The notes beneath the pieces are model-generated. The model searched no databases. It worked only from the letters and a program-made list of their open reading frames with translations, and was not told the DNA's origin. Shown piece by piece: positions 6,807-16,949 of a stretch of DNA of 64,000 nt. Position 1 is the stretch's first letter. Every line of letters begins with the position of its first letter. A program made the translations under genes and the position numbers. The DNA comes from Changshengia sp963803165 (lineage in GTDB: Bacteria > Chloroflexota > Dormibacteria > Aeolococcales > Aeolococcaceae): assembly GCA_963803165.1 (NCBI GenBank), contig CAWDLK010000004.1, positions 248,001-312,000 of the forward strand, written 5' to 3'.

Positions 6807-8956
6807 CGGGTGCGCAGCGTCCTCTCCACCCCGGCGACGATCGCGCCCTGCGAGAGATCGAAGAGGCCAAGGTACTCACCCCCGCTCCGCTCGGCGAGGT
6901 CGAGGCAGGCGTTGAAGCCGAACCCCCCGAAGAGCGCGTGGGGAGCCAGCACCCCGACCCCGGGGAGCGCCGGACCGGTGGTGTCCCTCGCCGAGTTGAT
7001 GACCAGGGTGCGGATCCGCTCGCTGCCGATCTGCTCCGCGACGCGCTGCGCCTCGACCAGCGGTTCCTCGCCGAAGAGCGAGATGTTGCCGCGGCCGTCG
7101 GAGATCAGCACGATGAGCGGGTAGACGTTGGCGTCCCGGAGCCGCTCCGTGCGCACCAGCTTGAGGCCGGCGACCAACCCGTGGGTCAGCGGCGTCGTCC
7201 CCCCGACGGTGAGCCGCTGCAGCCGGGACTCGGCGAGGTCGACGCTGTTGGTCGGGCTCAGCGCGACCCGCGCGGTGCGTCCCGAGAAGACGACCAGGGC
7301 CACCTTGTCGCGGCGGATGTAGGCGTCGCGGAGCAGGGAGAGCACCGCCCCTTTGGTCGCCTGCATCCGCTGCTCCGCGTCCATCGAGGCGCTGGCGTCG
7401 ACGACGAAGACGATGAGGGTCCCGGTCCGCCGCCGCCGGACCTTCTGGCGGAGATCCTGGCGCTCGAGCCGCAGCGCCGGTCCACCGGCCGCCCCCTCGG
7501 CGCGCCTCCGATGCTGATGCGGAGCGGCCGCCCGGAGGGTCGCGTCGAAGGCCACGTCCGTGGTGCGCTCGGTCCGCACCGCCCGGACGTAGCGGCCACG
7601 CTTGTCCCGCGACTCGGAGCTGGAGCGCTTGCCGGTGGCGATGCGCGACTTGCGGTCGCGGGGGAGCTTGATCGACCGCACCGGGAAGAGCTCGCCCTCG
7701 AAGAGCTGGTCCGCCCCCACCCGGGTCGTCTCCGGACCGGCGGACTCCGTGCCCGAGCGGTCCGCCGCCCGTTCCCCGCTCTGCGGGTCCTCCTCGGCGC
7801 CGGTCTCGTCGGCCTGCTGGGGCTCGCCGTCCACCACCGCCGCCTGCTCGCGGGCCTCCTCGGCCAGCTCCTGCAGGCGGTCGCGCTGCTGCTCGGCGAC
7901 CTTGGCGGCGTTCCCGGCGCCCGGAGCGGGGTGCTCGCAGCGGCGGTGGCGGAGGGCCAGATCCGAGGCGGCCATGATGTCCTCGACGGTGACGAGCAGG
8001 GACTGGGTGGGAGGGGCTCCGAGCTCGGCGCTGGTTCCCCGATCCACCACCGCCTCGGCCTCGCGCAGAGCGCACAGGGTCTGGGCGGTGCGGCTGACCA
8101 CGATGTCGGCACGATGGCCCAGGGCCCCGGCGTCGATGCACGCGAGAGCGATGAACCAGCGCATCTCGGCCGCGATGTCGACGAGCGGCAGCAGCTCCTG
8201 AGCCTTGACGATGATGGCCCGGAGCCGCTCCTCCTGCTCCTCGCTCGAGCCGCGCTGGATCGCCGGGTCGATCTGCTGGGCGATGTCCCGCTCCATGACG
8301 GCGACCCGGTCCGCGACCGAGCGCAGCCCGGTCACGTCGACGCAGAGACCGAAGCGGTCGAGGAGCTGCGGCCGCAGCTCCCCCTCCTCCGGGTTCATGG
8401 TCCCGACCAGGATGAAGCGCGACGGGTGGACCACCGACATGCCCTCGCGCTCGACGATGTTGACCCCCATGGCGGCCGCGTCGAGGAGGACGTCGACCAG
8501 ATGGTCGTCGAGCAGGTTGACCTCGTCGACGTAGAGGAGGTTGCGGTTGGCATCGGCGAGGATCCCGGGCTCGAAGCTGCGCTCCCCCGCCTTGATGGCG
8601 CGCTCGATGTCGATGGTGCCCACCACCCGGTCCTCGGAGGCGTTGATGGGCAGCTCGACCACGCGCATCGGGCGGCTCACCCGGAGCAGGTGCTCGCCGG
8701 CGAGCTGGCGGGCCCGGCACTCGTCGCAGAGCAGGTCACCACTCGAGGGGCTGCACGAGAAGCGGCAGCCGGCGACGGCCTCGATGTCGGGGAGCAGCCC
8801 GGCGAGGGCCCGCACCGCGGTGGACTTGGCGGTGCCGCGCTCGCCCCGGATCAGCACACCGCCGATCGCCGGGTTGACGGCGTTGAGGACCAGGGCCGTC
8901 TTCATCTGGTCCTGGCCGACCAGGGCGGTGAACGGGAGGACCTCGGGATTCGCCAT
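6803..8956 (-). CDS. Chelatase-like AAA+ ATPase fused to a VWA domain (I-D fusion)
   Basis: A 717-residue protein combining the I and D subunits of a Mg/Co-chelatase-type motor. Residues 1-330 are the AAA+ domain, with Walker A GERGTAKST, Walker B LLYVDEVNLLDD and a Cys insertion CRFSC...CDEC, and are closely paralogous to the ATPase at 2604-3656. Residues 340-440 form an acidic, Gln-rich linker. Residues 525-717 are a von Willebrand A domain with an intact MIDAS (FVVDASASMDAEQRM, TPLT, and ISDGRGN). Such fusions are common in Actinobacteria and Chloroflexota and are annotated as putative Mg or Co chelatase; no large subunit is present here. The start is the ATG at 8956, with the next upstream gene only 36 bases away. 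Confidence 0.87.
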   Translation of the reverse strand: MANPEVLPFTALVGQDQMKTALVLNAVNPAIGGVLIRGERGTAKSTAVRALAGLLPDIEAVAGCRFSCSPSSGDLLCDECRARQLAGEHLLRVSRPMRVVELPINASEDRVVGTIDIERAIKAGERSFEPGILADANRNLLYVDEVNLLDDHLVDVLLDAAAMGVNIVEREGMSVVHPSRFILVGTMNPEEGELRPQLLDRFGLCVDVTGLRSVADRVAVMERDIAQQIDPAIQRGSSEEQEERLRAIIVKAQELLPLVDIAAEMRWFIALACIDAGALGHRADIVVSRTAQTLCALREAEAVVDRGTSAELGAPPTQSLLVTVEDIMAASDLALRHRRCEHPAPGAGNAAKVAEQQRDRLQELAEEAREQAAVVDGEPQQADETGAEEDPQSGERAADRSGTESAGPETTRVGADQLFEGELFPVRSIKLPRDRKSRIATGKRSSSESRDKRGRYVRAVRTERTTDVAFDATLRAAAPHQHRRRAEGAAGGPALRLERQDLRQKVRRRRTGTLIVFVVDASASMDAEQRMQATKGAVLSLLRDAYIRRDKVALVVFSGRTARVALSPTNSVDLAESRLQRLTVGGTTPLTHGLVAGLKLVRTERLRDANVYPLIVLISDGRGNISLFGEEPLVEAQRVAEQIGSERIRTLVINSARDTTGPALPGVGVLAPHALFGGFGFNACLDLAERSGGEYLGLFDLSQGAIVAGVERTLRTR

Positions 8957-8992
8957 CCGGCCGATTGTCGCAAGGACGGAGGGGGGCGGCCC

Positions 8993-9352
8993 TCAGCAGC
9001 TCCGGAGCTGGTAGAGGTAGTCGGCCTGAGGCGTGACCATGGTGAGGCTCGACTGGCCGTCGACGAAGAAGCTCCAGTCGCCGGTGTGGTCGATCTCGAC
9101 CCCTCCGGCCGGCGACGGCTGATAGGCGAGACGGCTGGCCTGGACGTACTCCTTGCCCCCGAGGCTGATCGCAGCCGGTGCCTGGCTGGGATCGGGGGCT
9201 CCGGCGGCGCAGCTCCCCGCCTGGGAGGAGTTGAGGAGGCTGAGGCTCCCCGGGTCGGGGTGGCCCGCCCGCCAGGGGGGAGGGGCGGCCGAGCTGCCGC
9301 AGGCGGCGAGGAGCAGCAGGCCCACCGCTGCCGCCAGCGGCGAGACCCTCAT
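8993..9352 (-). CDS. Small lipoprotein, unknown function
   Basis: A 119-residue protein with a classical lipoprotein signal: hydrophobic core LAAAVGLLLL and lipobox LAAC with Cys near residue 18. The mature part has two further cysteines (SQAGSCAAG and the C-terminal LRSC), which could form a disulfide. I recognise no domain. The ATG at 9352 overlaps the stop of the DUF3501 gene by 4 bases, so it is probably translated with that gene. It would be anchored on the outer face of the cytoplasmic membrane. Confidence 0.7.
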   Translation of the reverse strand: MRVSPLAAAVGLLLLAACGSSAAPPPWRAGHPDPGSLSLLNSSQAGSCAAGAPDPSQAPAAISLGGKEYVQASRLAYQPSPAGGVEIDHTGDWSFFVDGQSSLTMVTPQADYLYQLRSC

Positions 9353-9942
9353 TGCGGCGGCGGCGGGGCGGCGGGAACCAGGTCGGCGGCGATCGCGGCG
9401 CGCTGCTCGTCGCTCAGCTCGGTGGTCGCCGAGTAGCGCGGATGGGTCGCGCGGAGCAGGACCCGTGCTCCCTCGGCCCAGGCCTCCCTCTGGCTCGGGG
9501 TGAGGGCAAACCGGAGGTAGGCGACCGGTGCCGCCCCCTCGGCCGCGGCGCCGTGGGGCAGGACCGACGCCGGGACACGGTCTCCGTCGATCTCCAGGTG
9601 GACGCTCTCGCCCAGGCCGTCGAGGTCGGCGAGGGCCGCGGTCAGCTCGGCGGCGTCGGTGACCTCGAGGAAGAGGCTGGCGGCGAGCCCACCCTCGGGC
9701 GGGAGGAGCAGAGCGAAGCCGCCCGCCTCGGCAGACACCCGCGCCAGGTCCTCGGCCCGCTCGGCTCGGAGGGCCTCCTCGGCCGCGGCGAGCAGGGTCG
9801 CACGGCTCTCGAAGACCACGCTGACGAGATCGCCGAGGTCGACGCGCCGGCGCCGGCGCGACTCGACCGCGGCGCTCCGGGCCTCGCCACGCACGGCCTC
9901 GTAGGCGGGGCCGACGCGCAACTCCCGCGGATCGATGCTCAC
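9349..9942 (-). CDS. DUF3501 family protein
   Basis: A 197-residue cytoplasmic protein matching the DUF3501 pattern: IDPREL start, SRRRRRVDLGDLVSVVFESR near residue 35, LRAERAEDLARV near residue 62, then GGLAASLFLEV and the C-terminal FALTPSQREAW. The family function is unknown; elsewhere it is often near rubrerythrin or Fe-S genes, which are absent here. I chose the GTG at 9942 because homology begins there and a GGGGG lies just upstream. An ATG at 10089 overlapping the radC stop would add 49 residues with no family match and untypical third-base usage. Confidence 0.75.
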   Translation of the reverse strand: MSIDPRELRVGPAYEAVRGEARSAAVESRRRRRVDLGDLVSVVFESRATLLAAAEEALRAERAEDLARVSAEAGGFALLLPPEGGLAASLFLEVTDAAELTAALADLDGLGESVHLEIDGDRVPASVLPHGAAAEGAAPVAYLRFALTPSQREAWAEGARVLLRATHPRYSATTELSDEQRAAIAADLVPAAPPPPQ

Positions 9943-10085
9943 CGCACGCCCCCACGCTGCCGGCACGCGGCCGGCCTCGCCCCCTTGCGCTGCACCTTGC
10001 CCTCCGTACTCGGGAATCCCCGCCGCAGCATAGCCGGGCGAGAGGTCAGCCCACCGAGCGGTCGCGTCGATCCGGACCGCGCCCG

Positions 10086-10760
10086 TCATGCCGCCGCGGT
10101 CGCCCCGTCAGCCTCCCATCCCTCGACCTCCCGGAAGGAGAAGTGGGAGCGCGCGGTGAGGATCAGGTGATCGAGCAGCGGCAGGCCGAGCAGCCGGGCG
10201 GCATCCCGGAGGGCGGCGGTGACCAGCCGGTCCGCCCGGCTCGGGGTCACCTCCCCGCTGGGATGGTTGTGGGCCACGATGAGCGCCGCGGCCCCGGCCC
10301 GGAGCGCGGGGGCCAGCACGTCGCGGGGAAGCAGGCGGGCGCTGTTGAGGGAGCCGGCGACGACGGGCTCGACGCTGATCAGCCGGTGGCGGGCGTCGAG
10401 GAAGAGCGCCCAGACCTCCTCCCTGGCGAGGTTGCGCAGCCCCTGGAGCAGGTGCAGCGCCGCACCTGGCGTGGTCACCGCCGGGCGCTCGTCCGGATAC
10501 CACCGCTCGGCCAGCTCCCAGAGGGCCGCCAGCCGGATGGCCTCCCGAGGCGGGACGCGATGGTCCCGGACCAGCCCGCTGGCGCCGAGCGCCCGGCGCT
10601 CCCAGAAGGGCAGCCGCGCCAGCCGCCCGGCGGTGGCCAGCAGGGCCGCGGGCGGCTCGGCGCCGCCGAGGACCTGGGCGATCAGCTCGTCCTCGGGGCG
10701 GCTGCCCAGGCCGGCGTCGAGATGGCGGAGCAGCGCCTGGGTGCCGCGATCGTTGTCCAC
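10086..10760 (-). CDS. radC: RadC family JAB-domain protein
   Basis: A 224-residue RadC-like protein. The C-terminal MPN/JAB domain carries the metal motif HNHPSGEVTPS with its upstream Glu (SVEPVVAGSLN region) and the ending DHLILTARSHFSFRE. The N-terminal half is divergent from classical RadC, although a helix-hairpin-helix-like segment may be present around residues 40-70. The family is named for DNA repair, but a repair role is not established; a peptidase-like metal fold is. The start is the GTG at 10760. A promoter whose -10 ends 8 bases before that GTG implies a leaderless transcript. Longer reading frames upstream are antisense to the hydrolase. Confidence 0.85.
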   Translation of the reverse strand: MDNDRGTQALLRHLDAGLGSRPEDELIAQVLGGAEPPAALLATAGRLARLPFWERRALGASGLVRDHRVPPREAIRLAALWELAERWYPDERPAVTTPGAALHLLQGLRNLAREEVWALFLDARHRLISVEPVVAGSLNSARLLPRDVLAPALRAGAAALIVAHNHPSGEVTPSRADRLVTAALRDAARLLGLPLLDHLILTARSHFSFREVEGWEADGATAAA

Positions 10761-10768
10761 GAGCCCGG

Positions 10769-10798
10769 AGTGTAACTGAATCGTGTATTTGCGTGCAA
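10769..10798 (-). promoter_or_regulatory. Sigma70-type promoter of radC, leaderless
   Basis: On the minus strand a -35 TTGCAC (10793-10798) and a -10 TACACT (10769-10774) are separated by 18 bases. The -10 ends only 8 bases before the radC GTG, so transcription would begin at or next to the start codon. The segment is visibly less GC-rich than its surroundings. Confidence 0.55.
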
Positions 10799-11683
10799 CT
10801 AGGTTGGAAAGGAGGCAAGGAAGAAGCCCGTGACCCGCTCCACGTAGGCGGCCCGGTCGGCGAAGTAGGCGAGCACGTGACCGACCCCGGGGAGCACCCA
10901 GAGCTCCGCGGGCTCTCCGGCCGCGGCGAGGAGCCGGCGCGCGTGCTCCACCGGGACGGCGGCGTCCGCGCCGCCGTGGATGAGGAGGAGGGGACGCGGT
11001 GCGATCCGGCCGACCTCCGCGACCGGGCGGAAGTCGTGGAGGCGGGCTCCGGTGCGGCCCGCCATGGCGGTCATCACCGGGATCATCACCGCGCCCGGCA
11101 TGGGCACACGCCGGCGAGCACGCTCCATCAGCAGGTCCACCGGGTCGGCGAAGGCGCTGTCGGCACAGACGGCACGCACCCTCGGGTCCCCGGCGGCGAC
11201 GCTGATCGAGATCGCCCCGCCCATCGAGTACCCGAGCAGGCCGATGGGCACCTCGCCGAGCCGCAGCTGGATGGCGTCGAGCACGGCCATCAGGTCGCGC
11301 TGCTCGAGGGCTCCGAGGGTGTGCGGCGCGCGGTCGCTCCCCTTGGTCCCACGCCACCCGTAGGCGACCACCGAGAACCCGACCCGGCTCAGGGCGGAGG
11401 CGATGCCCATGACGTCGCTGATGTCACCGCGATAGCCTCCGCTCACGACCACGACGGCATCCCGCGGGCCGGGAAGGTACCAGGCGAGCAGCCGCAGCCC
11501 GTCCTCGGTGCGGACCTCCATCTCCTCATAGGGGAGGGCGAAGTCCGCGGGGGTCAGTCGGGGCAGGTCCCGGACCCCGAGGGGGAGTGGGCCGAAGATG
11601 CGCCAGTAGAGGAGTGCGCACGCCCCCAACCAGCCGGCCGCCGCGATGGCCGCGACGTCGCCGACGACCCGCCGGGACCTCAC
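10799..11683 (-). CDS. Membrane-anchored alpha/beta hydrolase
   Basis: A 294-residue protein. One N-terminal membrane segment (AAIAAAGWLGACALLYW, about residues 10-27) precedes an alpha/beta-hydrolase domain. The nucleophile elbow is GYSMGG near residue 150. The acid is likely in LIHGGADAAV near residue 238, and the histidine is in LPGVGHV near residue 268, so the triad looks complete. It resembles the BAAT/prolyl-oligopeptidase-like hydrolases, and the substrate is unknown. The GTG start overlaps the upstream stop by 4 bases (GTGA). Confidence 0.85.
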   Translation of the reverse strand: MRSRRVVGDVAAIAAAGWLGACALLYWRIFGPLPLGVRDLPRLTPADFALPYEEMEVRTEDGLRLLAWYLPGPRDAVVVVSGGYRGDISDVMGIASALSRVGFSVVAYGWRGTKGSDRAPHTLGALEQRDLMAVLDAIQLRLGEVPIGLLGYSMGGAISISVAAGDPRVRAVCADSAFADPVDLLMERARRRVPMPGAVMIPVMTAMAGRTGARLHDFRPVAEVGRIAPRPLLLIHGGADAAVPVEHARRLLAAAGEPAELWVLPGVGHVLAYFADRAAYVERVTGFFLASFPT

Positions 11684-12417
11684 CGGTAGATCAGCTCCAC
11701 GACGACGAAGACGATGATCAGCACGGCGGCGAGGCCGCCCACCGCCGCCCAGCCCGAGCCGAGGGTGAGCAGGTCGCGCACCCGGCCGGCGGGCTCGGCC
11801 GCCGGCTGATCCCCACCTCCGGCCGGCTGGTCGCGATCTGCCCCGGCCCGGACGACCACGATCTCGATCCTCCCCTCGGCGTCCTCCGGGATGTCCACCG
11901 GGGTGACCAGGACCGGGAGGCGGGCTGCGCTGCGACGAGGCCGGTGGAGGCGCGCGTCGGCGCTGTGGCGGGAGCGCTCGGGGAGGGTGACCGAGTCCAT
12001 CGACGAGGCCGGGATGGCGGCTCCCGACACCTCCTGGATGGCCGCGAAGTCGGCGTCCTCGAGCTCCTCATCCCCCTCGCTCTCCCCGGCATCCTCCGAT
12101 GCCCCGGCGTCCTCGAGCTCAGCGGCGTCGTCGGGCTCAGCGGCGTCCTCGAGCTCGGCGGCGTCCTCCGGCTCAGCGGCGTCGTCGGCCTCGGCGGCGT
12201 CCTCGCGCTCCTCGGCGTCCCCGGGCTGGTCAGCTTCGCCCTGCGGATCCACCCGCTCGCACCCGCCGGCGCCCGACCCGGCTCCGGCCTCCGGGGTGTC
12301 GTCGCCCGATGCCCGGGGTTCCTGGGACGCTCCGCCCTCGACAGGGTCGGGGGCGACCGCCGCCGACCCCGGGTCCCCGCGCCCGCCAGCCTCCGCCGGC
12401 ATGACCTCGCTCGACAC
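11680..12417 (-). CDS. Acidic repeat protein with a C-terminal membrane anchor
   Basis: A 245-residue protein I do not recognise. Residues 60-125 are an extremely acidic tandem repeat of the form (D/E)DAAE(P/L)(E/D). A linker and a short ordered block follow (LPVLVTPVDIPEDAEGRIEIVVVRAG, about residues 165-190, written here in two parts: LPVLVTPVDIPEDA then EGRIEIVVVRAG). The single membrane segment is at the extreme C-terminus (AVGGLAAVLIIVFVVVELIY), as in a tail-anchored protein with the acidic bulk in the cytoplasm. It lies between parA (8 bases upstream) and the hydrolase (4-base overlap). A role as a membrane partner or receptor for the ParA-like ATPase is possible but is only inference from position. 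Confidence 0.6.
   Translation of the reverse strand: MSSEVMPAEAGGRGDPGSAAVAPDPVEGGASQEPRASGDDTPEAGAGSGAGGCERVDPQGEADQPGDAEEREDAAEADDAAEPEDAAELEDAAEPDDAAELEDAGASEDAGESEGDEELEDADFAAIQEVSGAAIPASSMDSVTLPERSRHSADARLHRPRRSAARLPVLVTPVDIPEDAEGRIEIVVVRAGADRDQPAGGGDQPAAEPAGRVRDLLTLGSGWAAVGGLAAVLIIVFVVVELIYR
12088..12232. repeat. Imperfect 15-bp tandem repeat inside the acidic protein gene
   Basis: Successive units of about 15 bp containing the core CAGCGGCGTC or CGGCGGCGTC (plus strand) repeat roughly ten times and encode the DAAE(P/L)(E/D) repeats. Copy number may vary between strains. Confidence 0.6.
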
Positions 12418-12425
12418 CGGGTGCC

Positions 12426-13223
12426 TCAGACCCGGAGCGGCGGCGGCATCGGGCCGACCCGTCCGATGATCTCCTGCGCCAGGCCGCGATAGGCGTGGGA
12501 CACCTCCGAGCTCCGCGCGTAGGCGGTGATCGGTGCCCCGGCCATGGCCGTCTCCTGCAGCTTCACGGTCACCTTGATCACGGTATCGAAGACGTGCAGG
12601 CCCGGGATCTCCCGGAGCCCCTCGAGCATCTGCTGGCTGAAGCGGGTGCGCGGGTTGACGAAGGTGGGGAGCAGCCCGAGCATCCTCAGCTCGGGGTTGA
12701 GCCGCTCACGGGCGGCGTGATAGGTGCGAAGCACCTCCTTGAGCCCCTTCATCGCGTATCCCGACATCTGCAGCGGGACCAGGATCCAGGTGGTGGCCCC
12801 GAGTGCGCTGATGGTGTGAAAGCCGAAGTTGGGCGGGGTGTCGAAGAGCACCACGTCGTAGCGCTCGATCCCGGCCCCCCGGGCCAGGCCCTCGCGCAGG
12901 CGCAGCTCACGGCCGACCGTGGTCGCCATCGCCGCCTCCACGGCGCTCAGGTCAGGGCTCGCCGGGATCAACCAGATCCGCTCCCACTCGGTGGCGTAGG
13001 TGACCGCCTCCGGGCTGGTCCCGGGGTTGACCAGGAGGTTGGCGACCGTCCCCTGCAGCTGGTACGGGTTGAGCCCCAGGCCCGAGGTCAGGTTCGACTG
13101 GGGGTCGACGTCGATGGCGAGCACCCGGTGACCGAGCTCGCTGAACGCGCCCGCCAGGGCGGCGCAGGTCGTCGTCTTCCCCACCCCTCCCTTGCCTGAG
13201 ACGCACGCGATGGAGATGGCCAC
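12426..13223 (-). CDS. ParA/Soj family ATPase
   Basis: A 265-residue deviant-Walker ATPase. The N-terminal KGGVGKTT carries the signature lysine, the switch-I region is DVDPQSNLTSGLG, and DTPPNFGF is near residue 128. TFVNPRTRFS follows near residue 185. It is of the chromosomal ParA/Soj type that dimerises with ATP and positions cargo such as DNA or protein clusters. No ParB gene and no obvious parS repeats are adjacent. The neighbours are a tail-anchored acidic protein and a DUF4234-like membrane protein, so it may position a membrane complex rather than the chromosome. That is inference. Confidence 0.87.
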   Translation of the reverse strand: MAISIACVSGKGGVGKTTTCAALAGAFSELGHRVLAIDVDPQSNLTSGLGLNPYQLQGTVANLLVNPGTSPEAVTYATEWERIWLIPASPDLSAVEAAMATTVGRELRLREGLARGAGIERYDVVLFDTPPNFGFHTISALGATTWILVPLQMSGYAMKGLKEVLRTYHAARERLNPELRMLGLLPTFVNPRTRFSQQMLEGLREIPGLHVFDTVIKVTVKLQETAMAGAPITAYARSSEVSHAYRGLAQEIIGRVGPMPPPLRV

Positions 13224-13233
13224 GAGGGGCAGC

Positions 13234-14211
13234 TCACCGCCGGCGCGGTCCGGGCGGCGGCGGGAGAGGCGGCGTGGCCTGCCAGACCCGATTGAGAGAG
13301 GCCTGGACCGAGGCGACGTGCCAGAGGCCGCCGACGACCGGGATGAGCAGGATGCCGGCGCGACGGACTGGGCGGATCTGGCGATCGGATCGGAAGCCGA
13401 CCCGCTCCTGGACCAGCCGCATCCGCTCGAGGGTCATCACCAGCGCCACCGCCGAGGTCGGCAGCAGCAGGACCAGGTACGGGACCGCGATGAGCCCGCA
13501 GAGGAGGAGGTAAGCCCAGGGGACGGTGACCCCCAGGGCCGAGGGGCCCGAGGCGAAGCGAGGCAGGCTGAGCCCGAGGCGCAGGACGTGGGCCAGCACC
13601 AGACCGGCCCCGGCGAGGGTGGTGAGCAGGCCGATCACCCAGGCGAGGGCCACGCCCAGGGCCGACACCCGCGGGCGCACCTCGAGGCGGGCGTCGAAGT
13701 CGGACATCTCGCGATTGACGCGGGCGTGCCAGCCCACGGTGTAGGCACCGAGTGTGAGCACCGAGATCGCCACCACCGCGGCGGGGTGGCGAGGCTCTCC
13801 CGACGGCCCGAGGGAGGGCACGGTCAGCAGCTGGACCGCCGGAGACCGCCCCACGCGCACCGCCCCGAGCGTGGGCGGCGCCGGAGGCGGAGGCGGGAAC
13901 CCGGCGGGTGGGTTCTCGGCCGCGCCCGCGGACGGAGCATCAGGCACGGGGCCGTTGGGGGTGGGGGCGGCCCCGCTCGCCGGAGCGGTGAAGCTCCAGG
14001 AGGGCACGCCGCGCACGGACGCCGACGGCTCGCGATCGAGCGCCGGCGCGGTGCTGGCAGCCGGCCCGGCCGCGGGGCGCGAGGCGTCCGCGGGCACCGG
14101 TGCCGCGGTGGTGGACGGAGCACGAGCGGTGGCCACGCCCGCCTGCTCTCCCGGTTCCTCGGAGGGATCGGAAGTGGCCGGCCCGACCCCCATCTGCTCG
14201 GCCTCAGCCAT
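13234..14211 (-). CDS. Proline-rich N-terminus plus DUF4234-like membrane domain
   Basis: A 325-residue protein. The first 130 residues are Pro/Ala/Ser-rich and disordered, ending in PPAGFPPPPPAPP. After residue 138 comes a DUF4234-like membrane domain (HPAAVVAISVLTLGAYTVGW followed by a charged VNREM helix). About four membrane segments follow (VALAWVIGLLTTLAGAGLV, YLLLCGLIAVPYLVLLLP, ILLIPVVGGLWHVAS). The function is unknown. It lies 10 bases upstream of parA in the same direction and is probably the first gene of that operon. Confidence 0.7.
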   Translation of the reverse strand: MAEAEQMGVGPATSDPSEEPGEQAGVATARAPSTTAAPVPADASRPAAGPAASTAPALDREPSASVRGVPSWSFTAPASGAAPTPNGPVPDAPSAGAAENPPAGFPPPPPAPPTLGAVRVGRSPAVQLLTVPSLGPSGEPRHPAAVVAISVLTLGAYTVGWHARVNREMSDFDARLEVRPRVSALGVALAWVIGLLTTLAGAGLVLAHVLRLGLSLPRFASGPSALGVTVPWAYLLLCGLIAVPYLVLLLPTSAVALVMTLERMRLVQERVGFRSDRQIRPVRRAGILLIPVVGGLWHVASVQASLNRVWQATPPLPPPPGPRRR

Positions 14212-14252
14212 GGGTGTTCTCCTCGATCCTGGTGAGACGTTGGTCGCGGTGG

Positions 14253-14324
14253 CTCCGGGTACTGGATTCGAACCAGTGACCTTGCGGTTAACAGCCGCCT
14301 GCTCTACCGCTGAGCTAACCCGGA
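14253..14324 (-). tRNA. tRNA-Asn (GTT)
   Basis: A 72-base cloverleaf on the minus strand. The acceptor TCCGGGT pairs with ACCCGGA, the D-arm is GCTC/GAGC, and the T-arm ACTGG-TTCGAAT-CCAGT is canonical. The anticodon loop CTGTTAA gives GTT. CCA is not encoded. The first pair of the anticodon stem is a G-A mismatch. Confidence 0.93.
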
Positions 14325-14445
14325 ACGGATCGAATCGGGATTATAGGGTCGGAATGCGTCGCCGGCTCAGATCAGCCGGCGGAGGCGGCTCGCAACCGGG
14401 GGAGCTCCGGCGACGGCGGGCCCGCCGGACGAGCGGTGTCGAGCC

Positions 14446-16812
<2,367 letters not shown>

Positions 16813-16949
16813 CAGGCCTCCGTTACGCCCCGGACCCTGGGGCTGCCGCCCCGTCCCAGCGGGGACGCGACCCCCACCCCCTCAGAGTATCAACGGCCCG
16901 GCGTCCTGGCAGCTTGACGGGTGGGCAGGGGTCCGTGCCGCCTCGGGCA

